A DNA stretch of 48,289 bases. It comes from Emcibacteraceae bacterium. Lineage in GTDB: Bacteria > Pseudomonadota > Alphaproteobacteria > Sphingomonadales > Emcibacteraceae. The translations under genes and the position numbers were made by a program. Below the pieces are notes generated by a model. That model was not told the DNA's origin, ran no database searches, and saw only the letters and a program-made list of their open reading frames with translations. How positions within the stretch are numbered: the stretch's first letter is position 1; every line of letters starts with the position of its first letter. Below are positions 8,833 to 17,582 of the stretch, piece by piece. Location of the stretch: NCBI GenBank assembly GCA_028281625.1, contig JANQJN010000141.1, positions 1 through 48,289 of the forward strand, in the 5' to 3' direction.

Positions 8833-9416
8833 CGTTTGCCTGCGGGGATGATCTTGATTTCTCCGTCTTCGATACGGATCTTATCTTTGGGCGTTTTTAC
8901 GCATTTTTTGTAAGCGAGGGACAGTTTGTCTCGAATAAGCGAAAGGTCCTGACTGCTTACCGCTCCAATAAGAAGCTCGTTTAAAAACACCATAGTGGTT
9001 GCTGTTCGTGGTTTGCCGTAGGACAAAAAGCAGGGAAATCCAGCCGCGATGTATCCGCCTAAAGTGTTGATAAAATCAACATTATGGATCACTTTTCTGC
9101 TGCCAATGACTTCGAATTCCAGGGCGATTTTATTCTCATATCCTGCGGGAATGTTGTCAAACACTCGCTTGATTACGATGCCCTTTAAGTCCGGCCGCCA
9201 GCTATCATCAAGGCCCGGCATAAAGCGCCACATGCAATACCAGTCTTTGCAAGTTTTGGGGCGGCTTGAATATATTTTGCAACCGCCCCTTTCAATCATG
9301 TGGGGGCATTTAACACCTGGTAGTTTTTCCAGTTCAGGATCATTGATGGTAAGGTTTACGCAGCACACCGTACATTCGCCGCATTCCCGACCCTGAACCA
9401 GTAAGTCGTTTGCCAT
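8829..9416 (-). CDS. YkgJ-type CxxCxxCC protein, Fe/Zn-chelating (copy A)
   Basis: The 195-aa protein carries CGECTVCC near residue 12 and a second group CPHMIERGGCKIYSSRPKTCKDWYC, the same two-part cysteine layout as the protein at 7693-8283. Outside the cysteines the two are quite different, so this is an old paralogy or two family branches. It may bind a metal or Fe-S cluster and act as an accessory factor. It follows the RidA-like gene with a gap of 2 nt, so it appears to be carried on the catabolic transcript that starts at the SDR gene. Confidence 0.85.
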   Translation of the reverse strand: MANDLLVQGRECGECTVCCVNLTINDPELEKLPGVKCPHMIERGGCKIYSSRPKTCKDWYCMWRFMPGLDDSWRPDLKGIVIKRVFDNIPAGYENKIALEFEVIGSRKVIHNVDFINTLGGYIAAGFPCFLSYGKPRTATTMVFLNELLIGAVSSQDLSLIRDKLSLAYKKCVKTPKDKIRIEDGEIKIIPAGKR

Positions 9417-9418
9417 GG

Positions 9419-9817
9419 TCAGGCATCCTCGATCACGGCGGTGGTTTCAATTTCTATTTTGGCTTGGTCCTCCATCAGCGCAGATACTTCAACGCACGCC
9501 ATTGCAGGATAATTCTTGCCCATCACATCGCGGTAAATGCTCCCCATTTCCTTTAGATTGGATAGATACTCCTGTTTATCGGTAATATACCAGGTCATGC
9601 GCACCATATTTTCGGGACCAGCGCCATCAGCGCGGAGCACCGCAACAGTATTTTCAAGACAGGTGCGAAATTGATCAGTGAGCTTTTCGCTTTCGAATTC
9701 TTCGGAAGCATTCCAGCCTACAAGCCCGGCCACATATATTGTACGGCCCGCTCCCACGCTTATGCCATTTGAATATCCCTTTGGTCTTGGCCAGCCGTCT
9801 GGCAGAATTTGTTTCAT
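9419..9817 (-). CDS. RidA/YjgF-family protein lacking the usual active-site Arg
   Basis: The 132-aa Rid-family protein has NGISVGAGRTIYVAGLVG near the start and ends with IEIETTAVIEDA. Canonical RidA hydrolyses reactive 2-imino acids and depends on an Arg in a PAR-x-C-V-E-V type segment; here the segment reads YPAMACVEV, with Met in place of Arg. I infer it is not a classic imine deaminase and may act in the dearomatised-ring steps of the pathway, where enamine or imine intermediates of an amino-ring are expected. It sits 2 nt after the acyl-CoA dehydrogenase and 2 nt before a YkgJ-like gene. Confidence 0.9.
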   Translation of the reverse strand: MKQILPDGWPRPKGYSNGISVGAGRTIYVAGLVGWNASEEFESEKLTDQFRTCLENTVAVLRADGAGPENMVRMTWYITDKQEYLSNLKEMGSIYRDVMGKNYPAMACVEVSALMEDQAKIEIETTAVIEDA

Positions 9818-9819
9818 AA

Positions 9820-11001
9820 TTACTCTTCCCTGAATTCATTAAGAAGTTGTTTTGCTATCACAACTTTTTGTACCTCGGTTGCGCCTTCGTAAATGCGAAG
9901 GGCTCTTATTTCCCGGTAAAGTTCCTCGACCTTAACCCCTTTGACTACACCCATGCCACCAAATATTTGTACGGCTTTATCGATCACAGATTGCGCGCAT
10001 TCAGTAGCGTGCATTTTTGCCATGGCGGCTTCACGGGTCACACGGCGACCCTGGGTATCCCGTGTCCAGGCCGCGCGATATATAAGCAGCGCGCTGCTAT
10101 CCACATCAAGCGCGGAGTCCGCGAGCATGCCCTGCACAAGCTGCAGATCATGAAGAGGTGCGCCGAAAAGTTCCCGCTCGTTGGTTCGTCTTACCGCTTC
10201 CGATAGTGCCCGACGGGCAAAGCCAAGGGCCGCAGCGCCAACAGTGGAGCGGAAAATATCAAGGGTCGCCATGGCTGCTTTAAAACCTGACCCGGCATTC
10301 CCCAATAATTTATCCGCAGGAATTTTGCAGTTGTTAAAGGTGATTGTTGCCAGCGGGTGGGGGGCGATCACCTCAATCCGTTCTGTGATTTCAAGACCTC
10401 TCGTATCGGCATCCAGAATGAAAGCGGAAATTCCTTTTGCGCCTGGTGCTTCACCAGTGCGGGCGAACACCACATAATAATCGGCAATACCACCGTTTGA
10501 AATCAGTGTCTTGGCACCGTTTAAAATATAATGTTCACCGTTTTTTTCTGCTCTAGTCGTCATGTTGGCGACATCTGACCCGCTATCCAGTTCGGTTAAA
10601 GCAAAAGCGGCCGTTTTTTCACCATTTGCGACCGCTGGCAGATAGGTATTTTTATTCGTTTCGCTTCCGAACAGAGTGATGGTACCACTACCGAGCCCCT
10701 GCATGGCGAAGACAAAATCCGCGAGCCCATCATGGCGTGCCAGCGTTTCCCGGATCAGGCAAAGGGAGCGGACATCAATGTCATCAAAAACACCACCGAA
10801 AGATTTGGGTACCACGTAACGCAGCCATCCTCCTTCAGCAAGTCTAGAAAGGGTCTTTTTGCAGGCGTAATCGACGTCTGAATGGTCAATGTCAGCTAAA
10901 TTTTTGGCACACCAGGCATCCAGATCACTGGCCAGCGAGCGGTGATGGTCCTCAAAAAACGGCCATTCAAGGTGGGTCTGATCTGTGAGATGTCCCGTCA
11001 T
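9820..11001 (-). CDS. Acyl-CoA dehydrogenase family protein
   Basis: The 393-aa flavoprotein desaturates an acyl-CoA with transfer of electrons to ETF. It has the three-domain layout: helical N-domain, beta-domain with [12 protein letters not shown] and [16 protein letters not shown], and a C-terminal helical domain with [11 protein letters not shown] and [10 protein letters not shown]. The Glu in that last motif is the expected catalytic base. In this cluster it probably acts on a ring-opened or alicyclic CoA thioester in the lower part of the aryl-CoA pathway. Its ATG overlaps the TGA of the enoyl-CoA hydratase gene by 1 nt. Confidence 0.93.
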   Translation of the reverse strand: MTGHLTDQTHLEWPFFEDHHRSLASDLDAWCAKNLADIDHSDVDYACKKTLSRLAEGGWLRYVVPKSFGGVFDDIDVRSLCLIRETLARHDGLADFVFAMQGLGSGTITLFGSETNKNTYLPAVANGEKTAAFALTELDSGSDVANMTTRAEKNGEHYILNGAKTLISNGGIADYYVVFARTGEAPGAKGISAFILDADTRGLEITERIEVIAPHPLATITFNNCKIPADKLLGNAGSGFKAAMATLDIFRSTVGAAALGFARRALSEAVRRTNERELFGAPLHDLQLVQGMLADSALDVDSSALLIYRAAWTRDTQGRRVTREAAMAKMHATECAQSVIDKAVQIFGGMGVVKGVKVEELYREIRALRIYEGATEVQKVVIAKQLLNEFREE

Positions 11002-11810
11002 CAGTCCCCCTCAAACTTTGGTTTTTCTTTATTTACAAAGGCATGATAGGCGCGCTCAAAATCCTTGGTTTGCATACAGATGGCCTGAGCTTGTGCTTCT
11101 GCTTCAATGGCCTGGTCCACGCCCATATTCCATTCCTGATTAAGCTGGGTTTTGGTAATCCCATTGGCAAAGGTTGGGCCTTTGGCGATTTTCTGTGCCA
11201 TTTCATTTGCGGTATCCATAAGGTCATCCGCGCTAACAAGGCGATTGAAATATCCCCATCGTTCGCCTTCTTCGCCCGACATGGTCCGTCCAAGGAACAA
11301 AAGCTCTGACGCGCGGCCCTGACCGATAATACGGGGAAGGATTGCGCAGGCCCCCATGTCGCAGCCCGCAAGCCCCACCTTGTTAAATAAGAAAGCCGTC
11401 TTGCTGTCAGGGGTGCCTATACGCAGATCACTCGCCATCGGGATGATGGCGCCGGCCCCCACCGACACACCGTCAACCGCAGCGATTACTGGCTGCGGGC
11501 AGGCACGAATTGCTTTGACCAAATCTCCGGTCATACGGGTAAAATCGAGAAGTTCCGTCATATCCATTTTGACCAGCGGACCAATGATATCATGAACATC
11601 ACCACCGGACGAAAAATTGCCGCCATTGGGAGCGAAGACCACCACCTTGACGTCTTTCGCGTACACAAGCGCGCGAAACGTATCGCGAAGTTCAGCGTAG
11701 CTCTCGAAAGTAAGGGGATTTTTGCGTTCTGGCCTGTCAAGGGAAACGGTGGCGATTCCATCCGAGTAGGACCAGTTAAAATGTTCAGGGTTTAATGTTG
11801 CTGGATCCAT
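11001..11810 (-). CDS. Enoyl-CoA hydratase/isomerase family protein
   Basis: The 269-aa crotonase-fold protein has the oxyanion-hole segments [11 protein letters not shown] (about residue 66) and [19 protein letters not shown] (about 114). The usual Glu of the first catalytic loop region is not obvious ([21 protein letters not shown]), so hydratase, isomerase or ring hydrolase are all possible. Related proteins occur in 2-aminobenzoate and benzoyl-CoA type clusters. It lies 10 nt after the SDR gene and overlaps the acyl-CoA dehydrogenase by 1 nt. Confidence 0.92.
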   Translation of the reverse strand: MDPATLNPEHFNWSYSDGIATVSLDRPERKNPLTFESYAELRDTFRALVYAKDVKVVVFAPNGGNFSSGGDVHDIIGPLVKMDMTELLDFTRMTGDLVKAIRACPQPVIAAVDGVSVGAGAIIPMASDLRIGTPDSKTAFLFNKVGLAGCDMGACAILPRIIGQGRASELLFLGRTMSGEEGERWGYFNRLVSADDLMDTANEMAQKIAKGPTFANGITKTQLNQEWNMGVDQAIEAEAQAQAICMQTKDFERAYHAFVNKEKPKFEGD

Positions 11811-11820
11811 TTTTTATCCT

Positions 11821-12570
11821 TTAATTCCCGTCAATTATGATCGCCGTGCCGTTTGTGTTATCTGCCTCTGGCATACATAATTTTAGTACTTCTTCCGCCA
11901 CTTCTTCCGGTTCAATCAACCGTGACTGGTCAGCGGTTTCCAAGATACCTTCAAGGGCTTCCTCGCGGGTACGCCCGGTTTTTTCCATTATATTGATAAT
12001 GGACTGTTCGACAATGTCCGTATTCACAAAAGCGGGGCAGATGGCATTTATGGTGGTGTTCACTTTACCAAGTTCCAGCGCAAGCGATTTGGTCAGTCCT
12101 ATCACGCCATGTTTGGAGGCACTGTAGGCTGATGTGTAAGCCGCGCCTTCCAGTCCAGCAATGCTGGCGATATTAATGATACGCCCATGATCAGAATTAT
12201 TAAGATCTTCCAGGCACATACTTATGGTCAGATAAATGCTGGTCAGATTTACGGACAGAGTACGTTCCCAGTCTTCCAAATTGGTTTTGTAAAAAGGTGC
12301 TGCCATGGCCATACCGGCGTTGTTCACCAGAATATCGATAGGTGCGAATTTTGACGCTTCTGAAAATGCGTTTTTGACGCTTTGAGGGTCCGTAACGTCA
12401 GTTGAGACGGCGTTGATTTGCGCACTTTCTTTTGCAACATCATCAAGCCGTTCTTTATTCCGGCCCATAATGGTAACCATCGCGCCATTCGCGACAAGTG
12501 CACTGGTGATGGCAAGCCCGATACCCGAGCCACCACCAGTCACGACAGCATGTTTATTGTTTAAGTCCAT
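11821..12570 (-). CDS. Short-chain dehydrogenase/reductase
   Basis: The 249-aa classical SDR has TGGGSGIGLA at the N-terminus for NAD(P) binding, NNAG, a catalytic Ser in INIASIAG, and YSASK. It most resembles FabG and 3-hydroxybutyrate dehydrogenase types, and here likely oxidises a 3-hydroxyacyl-CoA or ring alcohol. I place the start at the ATG at 12570 because the glycine motif then begins at the normal distance and a GGGAAG site precedes it; the upstream extension to 12627 covers an operator. It is the first gene of the minus-strand catabolic block, with a MarR-type palindrome 20-30 nt upstream. Confidence 0.92.
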   Translation of the reverse strand: MDLNNKHAVVTGGGSGIGLAITSALVANGAMVTIMGRNKERLDDVAKESAQINAVSTDVTDPQSVKNAFSEASKFAPIDILVNNAGMAMAAPFYKTNLEDWERTLSVNLTSIYLTISMCLEDLNNSDHGRIINIASIAGLEGAAYTSAYSASKHGVIGLTKSLALELGKVNTTINAICPAFVNTDIVEQSIINIMEKTGRTREEALEGILETADQSRLIEPEEVAEEVLKLCMPEADNTNGTAIIIDGN

Positions 12571-12590
12571 AAAACTTCCCGTTTGAAATA

Positions 12591-12606
12591 TTACGTGTAA
12601 GGTAAA
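12591..12606. promoter_or_regulatory. MarR-type operator upstream of SDR operon
   Basis: The core TTACGTGTAA (12591-12600) is a near-perfect palindrome with extension GGTAAA. The same 16-bp pattern, differing at two positions, occurs at 19677-19692 in front of the aryl-CoA monooxygenase gene. It lies just upstream of the SDR start at 12570 and would let a MarR regulator from the cluster block transcription. Confidence 0.6.
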
Positions 12607-12657
12607 AAGACTATGCCCAGCGCGCAAGTAAATAAATTTTATAGCGCATTATGTGAT

Positions 12658-12692
12658 ATTATTTGCATAATCAAATGATTTGCATTTATAGT
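12658..12692 (+). promoter_or_regulatory. Promoter and dyad for cyclase/IOR-like operon
   Basis: A possible -35 TTGCAT (12663-12668) and -10 TATAGT (12687-12692) are separated by 18 nt. A dyad ATTAT-TTGC-ATAAT (12658-12671) covers the -35, and ATTTGCAT is repeated at 12661 and 12678. This is a plausible repressor target for a MarR protein of the cluster; the sigma70 match is moderate. Confidence 0.5.
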
Positions 12693-12726
12693 GTTTTATC
12701 TTTTTACAAAATTGAGGGAGACAACA

Positions 12727-13506
12727 ATGAGTAATGTATTAAATGATCTGGCCACTGGTCTGGCGGACGGCAGTGTAAAAGTCGTTGATTTAACGCAAGT
12801 TTTGGGACCAGACACACCGATTATCCAATTACCGGAAGAGATCGCAAAAAATTCAGCACCCTTTTCCATGGAGCAAATTTCAAAGTATGATGAAGATGGT
12901 CCTGCCTGGTACTGGAACACCATCACACTTGGCGAGCATACCGGCACACATTTTGATAGTCCGGTTCATTGGGTCAGCGGAAAAGATTATCCGGACGGTG
13001 CAACGGACACACTGCCCGCACAAAATCTGATCGGCCCTGCATGCGTTATTGACTGCAGCGCGCAAACCGCAGCAGATAATGATTATCTGCTTACCGCAGA
13101 CGATGTTAAAGCCTGGGAAGCGGAACACGGTGAAATTGAAGCGGGGTCTTGGGTTCTCATGCGCACCGATTGGCTCAAGCTTGTAGGGCGAGACAATTTC
13201 TTAAATGCTGATGATACCGGCCCACACTCCCCTGGTCCATCAGCCTGCTGCATTCAGTATCTGATTGAAAAGGATATCATGGGTTGGGGTGTTGAAACCG
13301 TCGGGACCGACGCCGGACAAGCCGCTATGTTTGAAATTCCATTTCCGGCTCACTCGCTAATGCATGGGGCCAATAAATATGGTCTTGCCAGTCTTATGAA
13401 TCTGGATGCGCTGCCACCGAAGGGGTCGATTGTAATCGTACCTCCGCTGAAGATTGAAAACGGCTCTGGCAGCCCGCTTCGGGTTCTTGCCATGACGGCT
13501 GGGTAA
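12727..13506 (+). CDS. Cyclase/kynurenine-formamidase-like metal hydrolase (PF04199 type)
   Basis: The 259-aa protein has the diagnostic metal-binding segment EHTGTHFDSPVHW (HxGTHxDxPxH). Family members are Mn/Zn hydrolases acting on amide or ring bonds, including kynurenine formamidase and isatin hydrolase. I prefer the ATG at 12727, preceded by GAGGGAG, over a GTG at 12691 that overlaps the -10 box. It is the first gene of a plus-strand unit with the IOR-like enzyme, MarR and CoA ligase. A ring-opening hydrolysis in the aryl-CoA pathway is a reasonable guess; true kynurenine formamidase is less likely because no clear kynureninase is adjacent. Confidence 0.9.
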   Translation: MSNVLNDLATGLADGSVKVVDLTQVLGPDTPIIQLPEEIAKNSAPFSMEQISKYDEDGPAWYWNTITLGEHTGTHFDSPVHWVSGKDYPDGATDTLPAQNLIGPACVIDCSAQTAADNDYLLTADDVKAWEAEHGEIEAGSWVLMRTDWLKLVGRDNFLNADDTGPHSPGPSACCIQYLIEKDIMGWGVETVGTDAGQAAMFEIPFPAHSLMHGANKYGLASLMNLDALPPKGSIVIVPPLKIENGSGSPLRVLAMTAG

Positions 13507-13515
13507 TTCCGTCTC

Positions 13516-15645
13516 ATGGCCGAACGGTCCTTTAAAAAAGAAGTCGAAAAATTAAGACTTGGTGAAGGGGAAGAATTTCGCGGGGAAGGTATCCTCGCGG
13601 TAACCAAAGCCCTGCTGCAAGCAGGTGTGTCCTATGTGGGTGGTTATCAGGGCTCACCCATTTCCCATCTTATGGATGTGCTGGCGGATGCGGAAGACAT
13701 TATGAATGAGCTTAACATTCATTTTGAAACTTCTGCGTCAGAAGCAACCGCCGCCGCAATGCTTGCGGCGTCGGTGAATTATCCGCTTCGGGGTGCTGTG
13801 ACCTGGAAATCAACTGTCGGGACCAATGTGGCCAGTGATGCCCTTGCCAATGTGGCATCGGGCGGGGTCACCGGTGGGGCGCTTGTAATTGTGGGTGAAG
13901 ATTACGGTGAAGGATCCTCAATCATGCAGGAACGCAGCCATGCCTTCGCAACGAAGTCGCAAATGTGGCTTTTGGATCCCCGGCCAAATTTAACATCCAT
14001 TGTAAATGCCGTGGAAACAGGGTTTGAGCTTTCTGAAGCCTCAAACACCCCGGTGATGCTGGAGCTTCGCATTCGCGCCTGCCATGTCTATGGCCGCTTT
14101 ACCGCAAAAGATAATAAAATTCCTGATTTCAAGCTTCAGGACGCCATGGAAAACCCCAATCGGGACACGTCACGGATCGTGCTGCCGCCCGCCAATTATC
14201 TTCATGAACATGAAAAACTAAAGGAACGCTGGCCCGCAGCGATCAATTTTATCAGCGAACGAAAACTCAATGAACATCTTGGCGCTGAAAGTGGTGAGAT
14301 CGGTATCATTGTGCAAGGGGGGCTTTATAACAGCCTGATCCGAGCGCTGGAGCTTTTGGGGCTTAGCGATGAATTTGGTGAGGCGGACCTGCCGATTTAC
14401 GTGATGAATGTGACCTATCCGGTGATTGATGAGGAGATCCTTGAATTCATGAACGGAAAAAAAGCCGTACTTCTGGTGGAAGAAGGGCATCCCAACTATA
14501 TCGAACAGGAACTCGGATTAATCCTTCGTAAAGCCGGATGTGAAACGGTACTCAATGGCAAGGATATGATTTCTGATATCGGCGAATATACCAGCGACGT
14601 GATCAAGAAGGGCGTTGAAAAATTTGCCCGTGCCAATGGATACTTCGGAAATAGCACGTTCGAAACGGCTAGATTTACCCCGGTTGAAGTCCCTGCCCGC
14701 CCGGCCGGTTTTTGCACGGGATGCCCTGAACGTCCGATGTTCACCGCGATCCAACTGGTACAGGAAGAAATTGGTGATTTGCATGTAAGTGCCGACATTG
14801 GCTGTCATCTTTTTTCCATATTGCCGCCGTTTAACATTGGAAATACCACCATGGGCTATGGCCTCGGTTGGGCGGGTGCGTCAGCCTTTAACAAGGATGC
14901 CAGAAAACGCACCCTTTCGATCATGGGTGATGGCGGCTTCTGGCACAATGGCTTGACATCCGGTGTAGGAAACGCGGTGTTTAACCAGACCGACAATGTG
15001 TTGATGATTGTGGATAACAACTATTCTGCGGCCACAGGTGGTCAGGATCTTTTATCCTCAAAAGCTGAACATGAAAAGCGCAGCACTCAACACGCAATTG
15101 CCGATGCTGTGCGTGGTGTTGGTGTCACCTGGGTTAAGGAAGTGCGTACTTATGATTTGGTAGATATGCATCGTACGCTACTGGATGCTATGACCACCTC
15201 ATTCAAGGGTCCCAAGGTGATTGTCGCTCAAGGCGAATGTATGCTCAATCGGCAGCGTCGGGAAAAGCCGCAGTTCAATAAGAATGTAAGGGCTGGTAAA
15301 CGTATGGTGCGGGACCGCTTTTATGTGGATAGTGAAACCTGCACTGGCGACCATCAGTGCATTCGCATGTCGGGATGTCCGTCACTTACCTTAAAAGAAA
15401 ATCCAAATCCGCTTAAATCCGATCCGGTGGCCTATGTGGATAACAGTTGTGTGGGCTGTGGGCATTGCGGTGAAGTGGCCCATGCGGCGGTGCTGTGTCC
15501 GTCTTTTTCGAAAGTGAGCTTGATTTATAACCCGAGCGTCTGGGATAAATTTAAGGCAGGCTTCCGTAGGGGCATCATTAGCTGGTTGCAAAAGGGTGCG
15601 GAGCGTAAACGGTTGAGAAGATTACAGAAAGCGGGATTGGTATGA
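13516..15645 (+). CDS. Indolepyruvate oxidoreductase-like alpha subunit (TPP and Fe-S)
   Basis: The 709-aa protein matches the alpha subunit of indolepyruvate:ferredoxin oxidoreductase, which oxidatively decarboxylates 2-oxo acids to acyl-CoA. It has the N-terminal pyrimidine-binding domain (YQGSPISHLMD), a TPP diphosphate site GDGGFW (from residue 471) with the matching NNYSAATGG, and a C-terminal ferredoxin-like domain. The cysteines there are irregular: CTGDHQCIRMSGCP then CVGCGHCGEVAHAAVLCP. No strong ribosome site precedes the ATG, which lies 9 nt after the cyclase stop; coupling is possible. The beta-type subunit follows with a 4-nt overlap. The physiological 2-oxo acid is unknown; indolepyruvate itself is not implied by the context. 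Confidence 0.9.
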   Translation: MAERSFKKEVEKLRLGEGEEFRGEGILAVTKALLQAGVSYVGGYQGSPISHLMDVLADAEDIMNELNIHFETSASEATAAAMLAASVNYPLRGAVTWKSTVGTNVASDALANVASGGVTGGALVIVGEDYGEGSSIMQERSHAFATKSQMWLLDPRPNLTSIVNAVETGFELSEASNTPVMLELRIRACHVYGRFTAKDNKIPDFKLQDAMENPNRDTSRIVLPPANYLHEHEKLKERWPAAINFISERKLNEHLGAESGEIGIIVQGGLYNSLIRALELLGLSDEFGEADLPIYVMNVTYPVIDEEILEFMNGKKAVLLVEEGHPNYIEQELGLILRKAGCETVLNGKDMISDIGEYTSDVIKKGVEKFARANGYFGNSTFETARFTPVEVPARPAGFCTGCPERPMFTAIQLVQEEIGDLHVSADIGCHLFSILPPFNIGNTTMGYGLGWAGASAFNKDARKRTLSIMGDGGFWHNGLTSGVGNAVFNQTDNVLMIVDNNYSAATGGQDLLSSKAEHEKRSTQHAIADAVRGVGVTWVKEVRTYDLVDMHRTLLDAMTTSFKGPKVIVAQGECMLNRQRREKPQFNKNVRAGKRMVRDRFYVDSETCTGDHQCIRMSGCPSLTLKENPNPLKSDPVAYVDNSCVGCGHCGEVAHAAVLCPSFSKVSLIYNPSVWDKFKAGFRRGIISWLQKGAERKRLRRLQKAGLV

Positions 15646-17150
15646 GCAGGAACCGCATTTCAATCGCAATTGCCGCGCTTGGCGGTCAGGGGGGCGGGGT
15701 CCTATCCAACTGGATTGTGGAGCTTGCGGAAGCAAATGGCTTTATGGCGCAATATACTGCCATTGCCGGGGTTGCCCAGCGCACGGGCGCTACCATTTAT
15801 GCTATCGAGCTTTATCCGGAAGAACAGGTGCAAGGCAAAGAACCGGTGCTCGCTTTAATGCCAGTATCAGGGGATGTGGATATTCTGATCGCATCAGAAC
15901 TCATGGAAGCGGGTCGCGCGGTCAACCGCGGTATTGTCACTCCGGATAAAACAACGCTCATAACATCAGATCACCGGGTGTTTGCCATTGGAGAGAAGGA
16001 GCAGCCGGGGGATGGTCGGTTTGATGCCGATACCGTTCGTGAAGCGATCAGTGAGGCGGCCAAAGAGCTGATTATTTTTGATATGGATGCTTTAGTTCAG
16101 CAATCATCGAGTGTGATTTCCAGTGTGCTGTTTGGAGCACTTGCGGGATCCGGTGCACTGCCCTTTAGCCGTGAGCTTTTTGAAGAAACCATCAAGGCAT
16201 CAGGACGTGCGGTAGAGAGCAATCTTGCCGGTTTCGCACTTGGGTTTGAGTGGGCGCAAGCAGGTAATGTAGATCCTATAGAAAATCAAGAACCATCCCC
16301 AGAGATTTCCTCGTCCGAACTGATGAGCAGCATAGAAAAGTTGCCAAAAGGCGCGCAACCCATAGCAATTTATGGCCTTCACAGGTTGGTGGATTATCAG
16401 GATGCGGATTATGCGACGCTTTACCTTGACCGACTGAGCCAATTCACTGGTGCACCTGACGCGGTGGTGAAAGAAGTTGCAAGACATCTCGCGCTGTGGA
16501 TGAGCTATGAGGATGTTATCCGCGTTGCTGACCTAAAAACACGCGCTGATCGAGGCGAAAAAATTGAAGTTGAAGTAAAGGCCACAGATGGTCAGATCTG
16601 GTACGGTCATGATTATTTTCATCCGCGCTTCGAAGAATTTACCGATATTCTGCCGGCAGGGATCGGTGCGGCTATGAACCAGTCCCAGATTTGGCGAAGA
16701 ATATTTTCTCCTTTGTTTTCAAAAGGGAGGATCATTCGTCCAAAAACAATTTTGGGATATCTTATGCTGCGGATGGTTGCGAACCTTCGATTTCTAAGGC
16801 AGGGTTCGTACAAGTTCAAATGTGAAGATAAGCGCATTCGGTCGTGGCTTGAATTGGTGAGTAAGCATAAGGGCGACGCCGCGCTGGAGATCGCAAAATG
16901 CCCGCGCTTGATTAAAGGATATGGTGGTACACATGCGAGGAGTCTTAATCGATTTTCTCGGATAATGGCCTTTGTGGAGAAAAGCCAGGATGACGGGGAT
17001 TTGGCAGTCAAAATAGCTGAACTTCGTGATGCCGCCCTGGCGGATGATAAAGGAAATGCACTTAGTGCATCGTTCAACAATTTAAACGCAACGGGATTAG
17101 GGACCGATGACGGAAAAAATAGTGAATTTGAATGGGCCGGATCATCCTGA
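15642..17150 (+). CDS. Indolepyruvate oxidoreductase-like beta subunit with C-terminal extension
   Basis: The 502-aa protein opens with the gamma-type 2-oxoacid oxidoreductase domain, seen in ALGGQGGGVLSNWIVELA and GVAQRTGATIYAIEL (residues about 12-65), and continues with a long C-terminal region like the DUF6537 part of fused IOR proteins. Thus the single-chain IOR of many proteobacteria appears here as two polypeptides. It overlaps the alpha gene by 4 nt and the MarR gene by 44 nt at its 3' end. No ferredoxin gene was seen next to it, so the electron acceptor must come from elsewhere. Confidence 0.88.
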   Translation: MSRNRISIAIAALGGQGGGVLSNWIVELAEANGFMAQYTAIAGVAQRTGATIYAIELYPEEQVQGKEPVLALMPVSGDVDILIASELMEAGRAVNRGIVTPDKTTLITSDHRVFAIGEKEQPGDGRFDADTVREAISEAAKELIIFDMDALVQQSSSVISSVLFGALAGSGALPFSRELFEETIKASGRAVESNLAGFALGFEWAQAGNVDPIENQEPSPEISSSELMSSIEKLPKGAQPIAIYGLHRLVDYQDADYATLYLDRLSQFTGAPDAVVKEVARHLALWMSYEDVIRVADLKTRADRGEKIEVEVKATDGQIWYGHDYFHPRFEEFTDILPAGIGAAMNQSQIWRRIFSPLFSKGRIIRPKTILGYLMLRMVANLRFLRQGSYKFKCEDKRIRSWLELVSKHKGDAALEIAKCPRLIKGYGGTHARSLNRFSRIMAFVEKSQDDGDLAVKIAELRDAALADDKGNALSASFNNLNATGLGTDDGKNSEFEWAGSS

Positions 17151-17580
17151 CTTTGTCCTGGATGGTTACCCGCTTTATAATCTGAACAGAACCTCTGCGA
17201 CCTACATCGAACGCATGTCGCAGGAGCTTAAAAAATTGGATATGGATCAGCCCAGCTGGCGAGTTCTGATGCTGCTTGGTGATAAAAACCCGAGCACGGT
17301 TGGCGAACTTTCCAGAAGGTCTGTCACTAAAATTTCCACCATCACCCGTATCCTGATGCGCATGGAAAAAGATGGCCTGGTGCAACGTAAGCCCTACGAA
17401 AAAGACAACCGTGTAATCGAGGTTCATATTCAGCAAAGAGGTCAAAAAGTTCTTGATGAACTCAGAGGGCTCGCCAGTGAGGTTTACAAAACCGCCTTTG
17501 ATGGTATATCAGATAAAGAGGCGGAGATATTTACGCACATTTTAATGAAAGTCCGTCAAAACCTTAGTGATATCAAATAA
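17107..17580 (+). CDS. MarR-family transcriptional regulator (copy 1)
   Basis: The 157-aa protein has the MarR winged helix: helix-turn-helix around VGELSRRSVTKISTITRILMRMEKDGLVQRKP, and the wing with KDNRVIEVHI. It probably senses an aryl-CoA thioester, as known for MarR regulators of aromatic CoA pathways. The ATG at 17107 lies inside the end of the IOR-like beta gene (44-nt overlap) with TTAGGG upstream. The CoA ligase gene begins 2 nt after its stop, so regulator and ligase are coupled. Confidence 0.92.
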   Translation: MTEKIVNLNGPDHPDFVLDGYPLYNLNRTSATYIERMSQELKKLDMDQPSWRVLMLLGDKNPSTVGELSRRSVTKISTITRILMRMEKDGLVQRKPYEKDNRVIEVHIQQRGQKVLDELRGLASEVYKTAFDGISDKEAEIFTHILMKVRQNLSDIK

Positions 17581-17582
17581 TT

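Noticed and set aside
12571..12627. N-terminal extension of the SDR protein
   Set aside because: It covers the palindromic operator and puts 19 extra residues before the nucleotide-binding motif, unlike the family.
12691..12726. GTG extension of the cyclase gene
   Set aside because: The GTG overlaps the proposed -10 box, while the ATG at 12727 has a strong GGGAG site and gives the usual family length.
13516..17150. Indole-3-pyruvate metabolism as the role of the IOR-like enzyme
   Set aside because: No aromatic aminotransferase or indoleacetate genes are nearby; the surrounding genes are for aryl-CoA catabolism, so the family name should not be taken as substrate.
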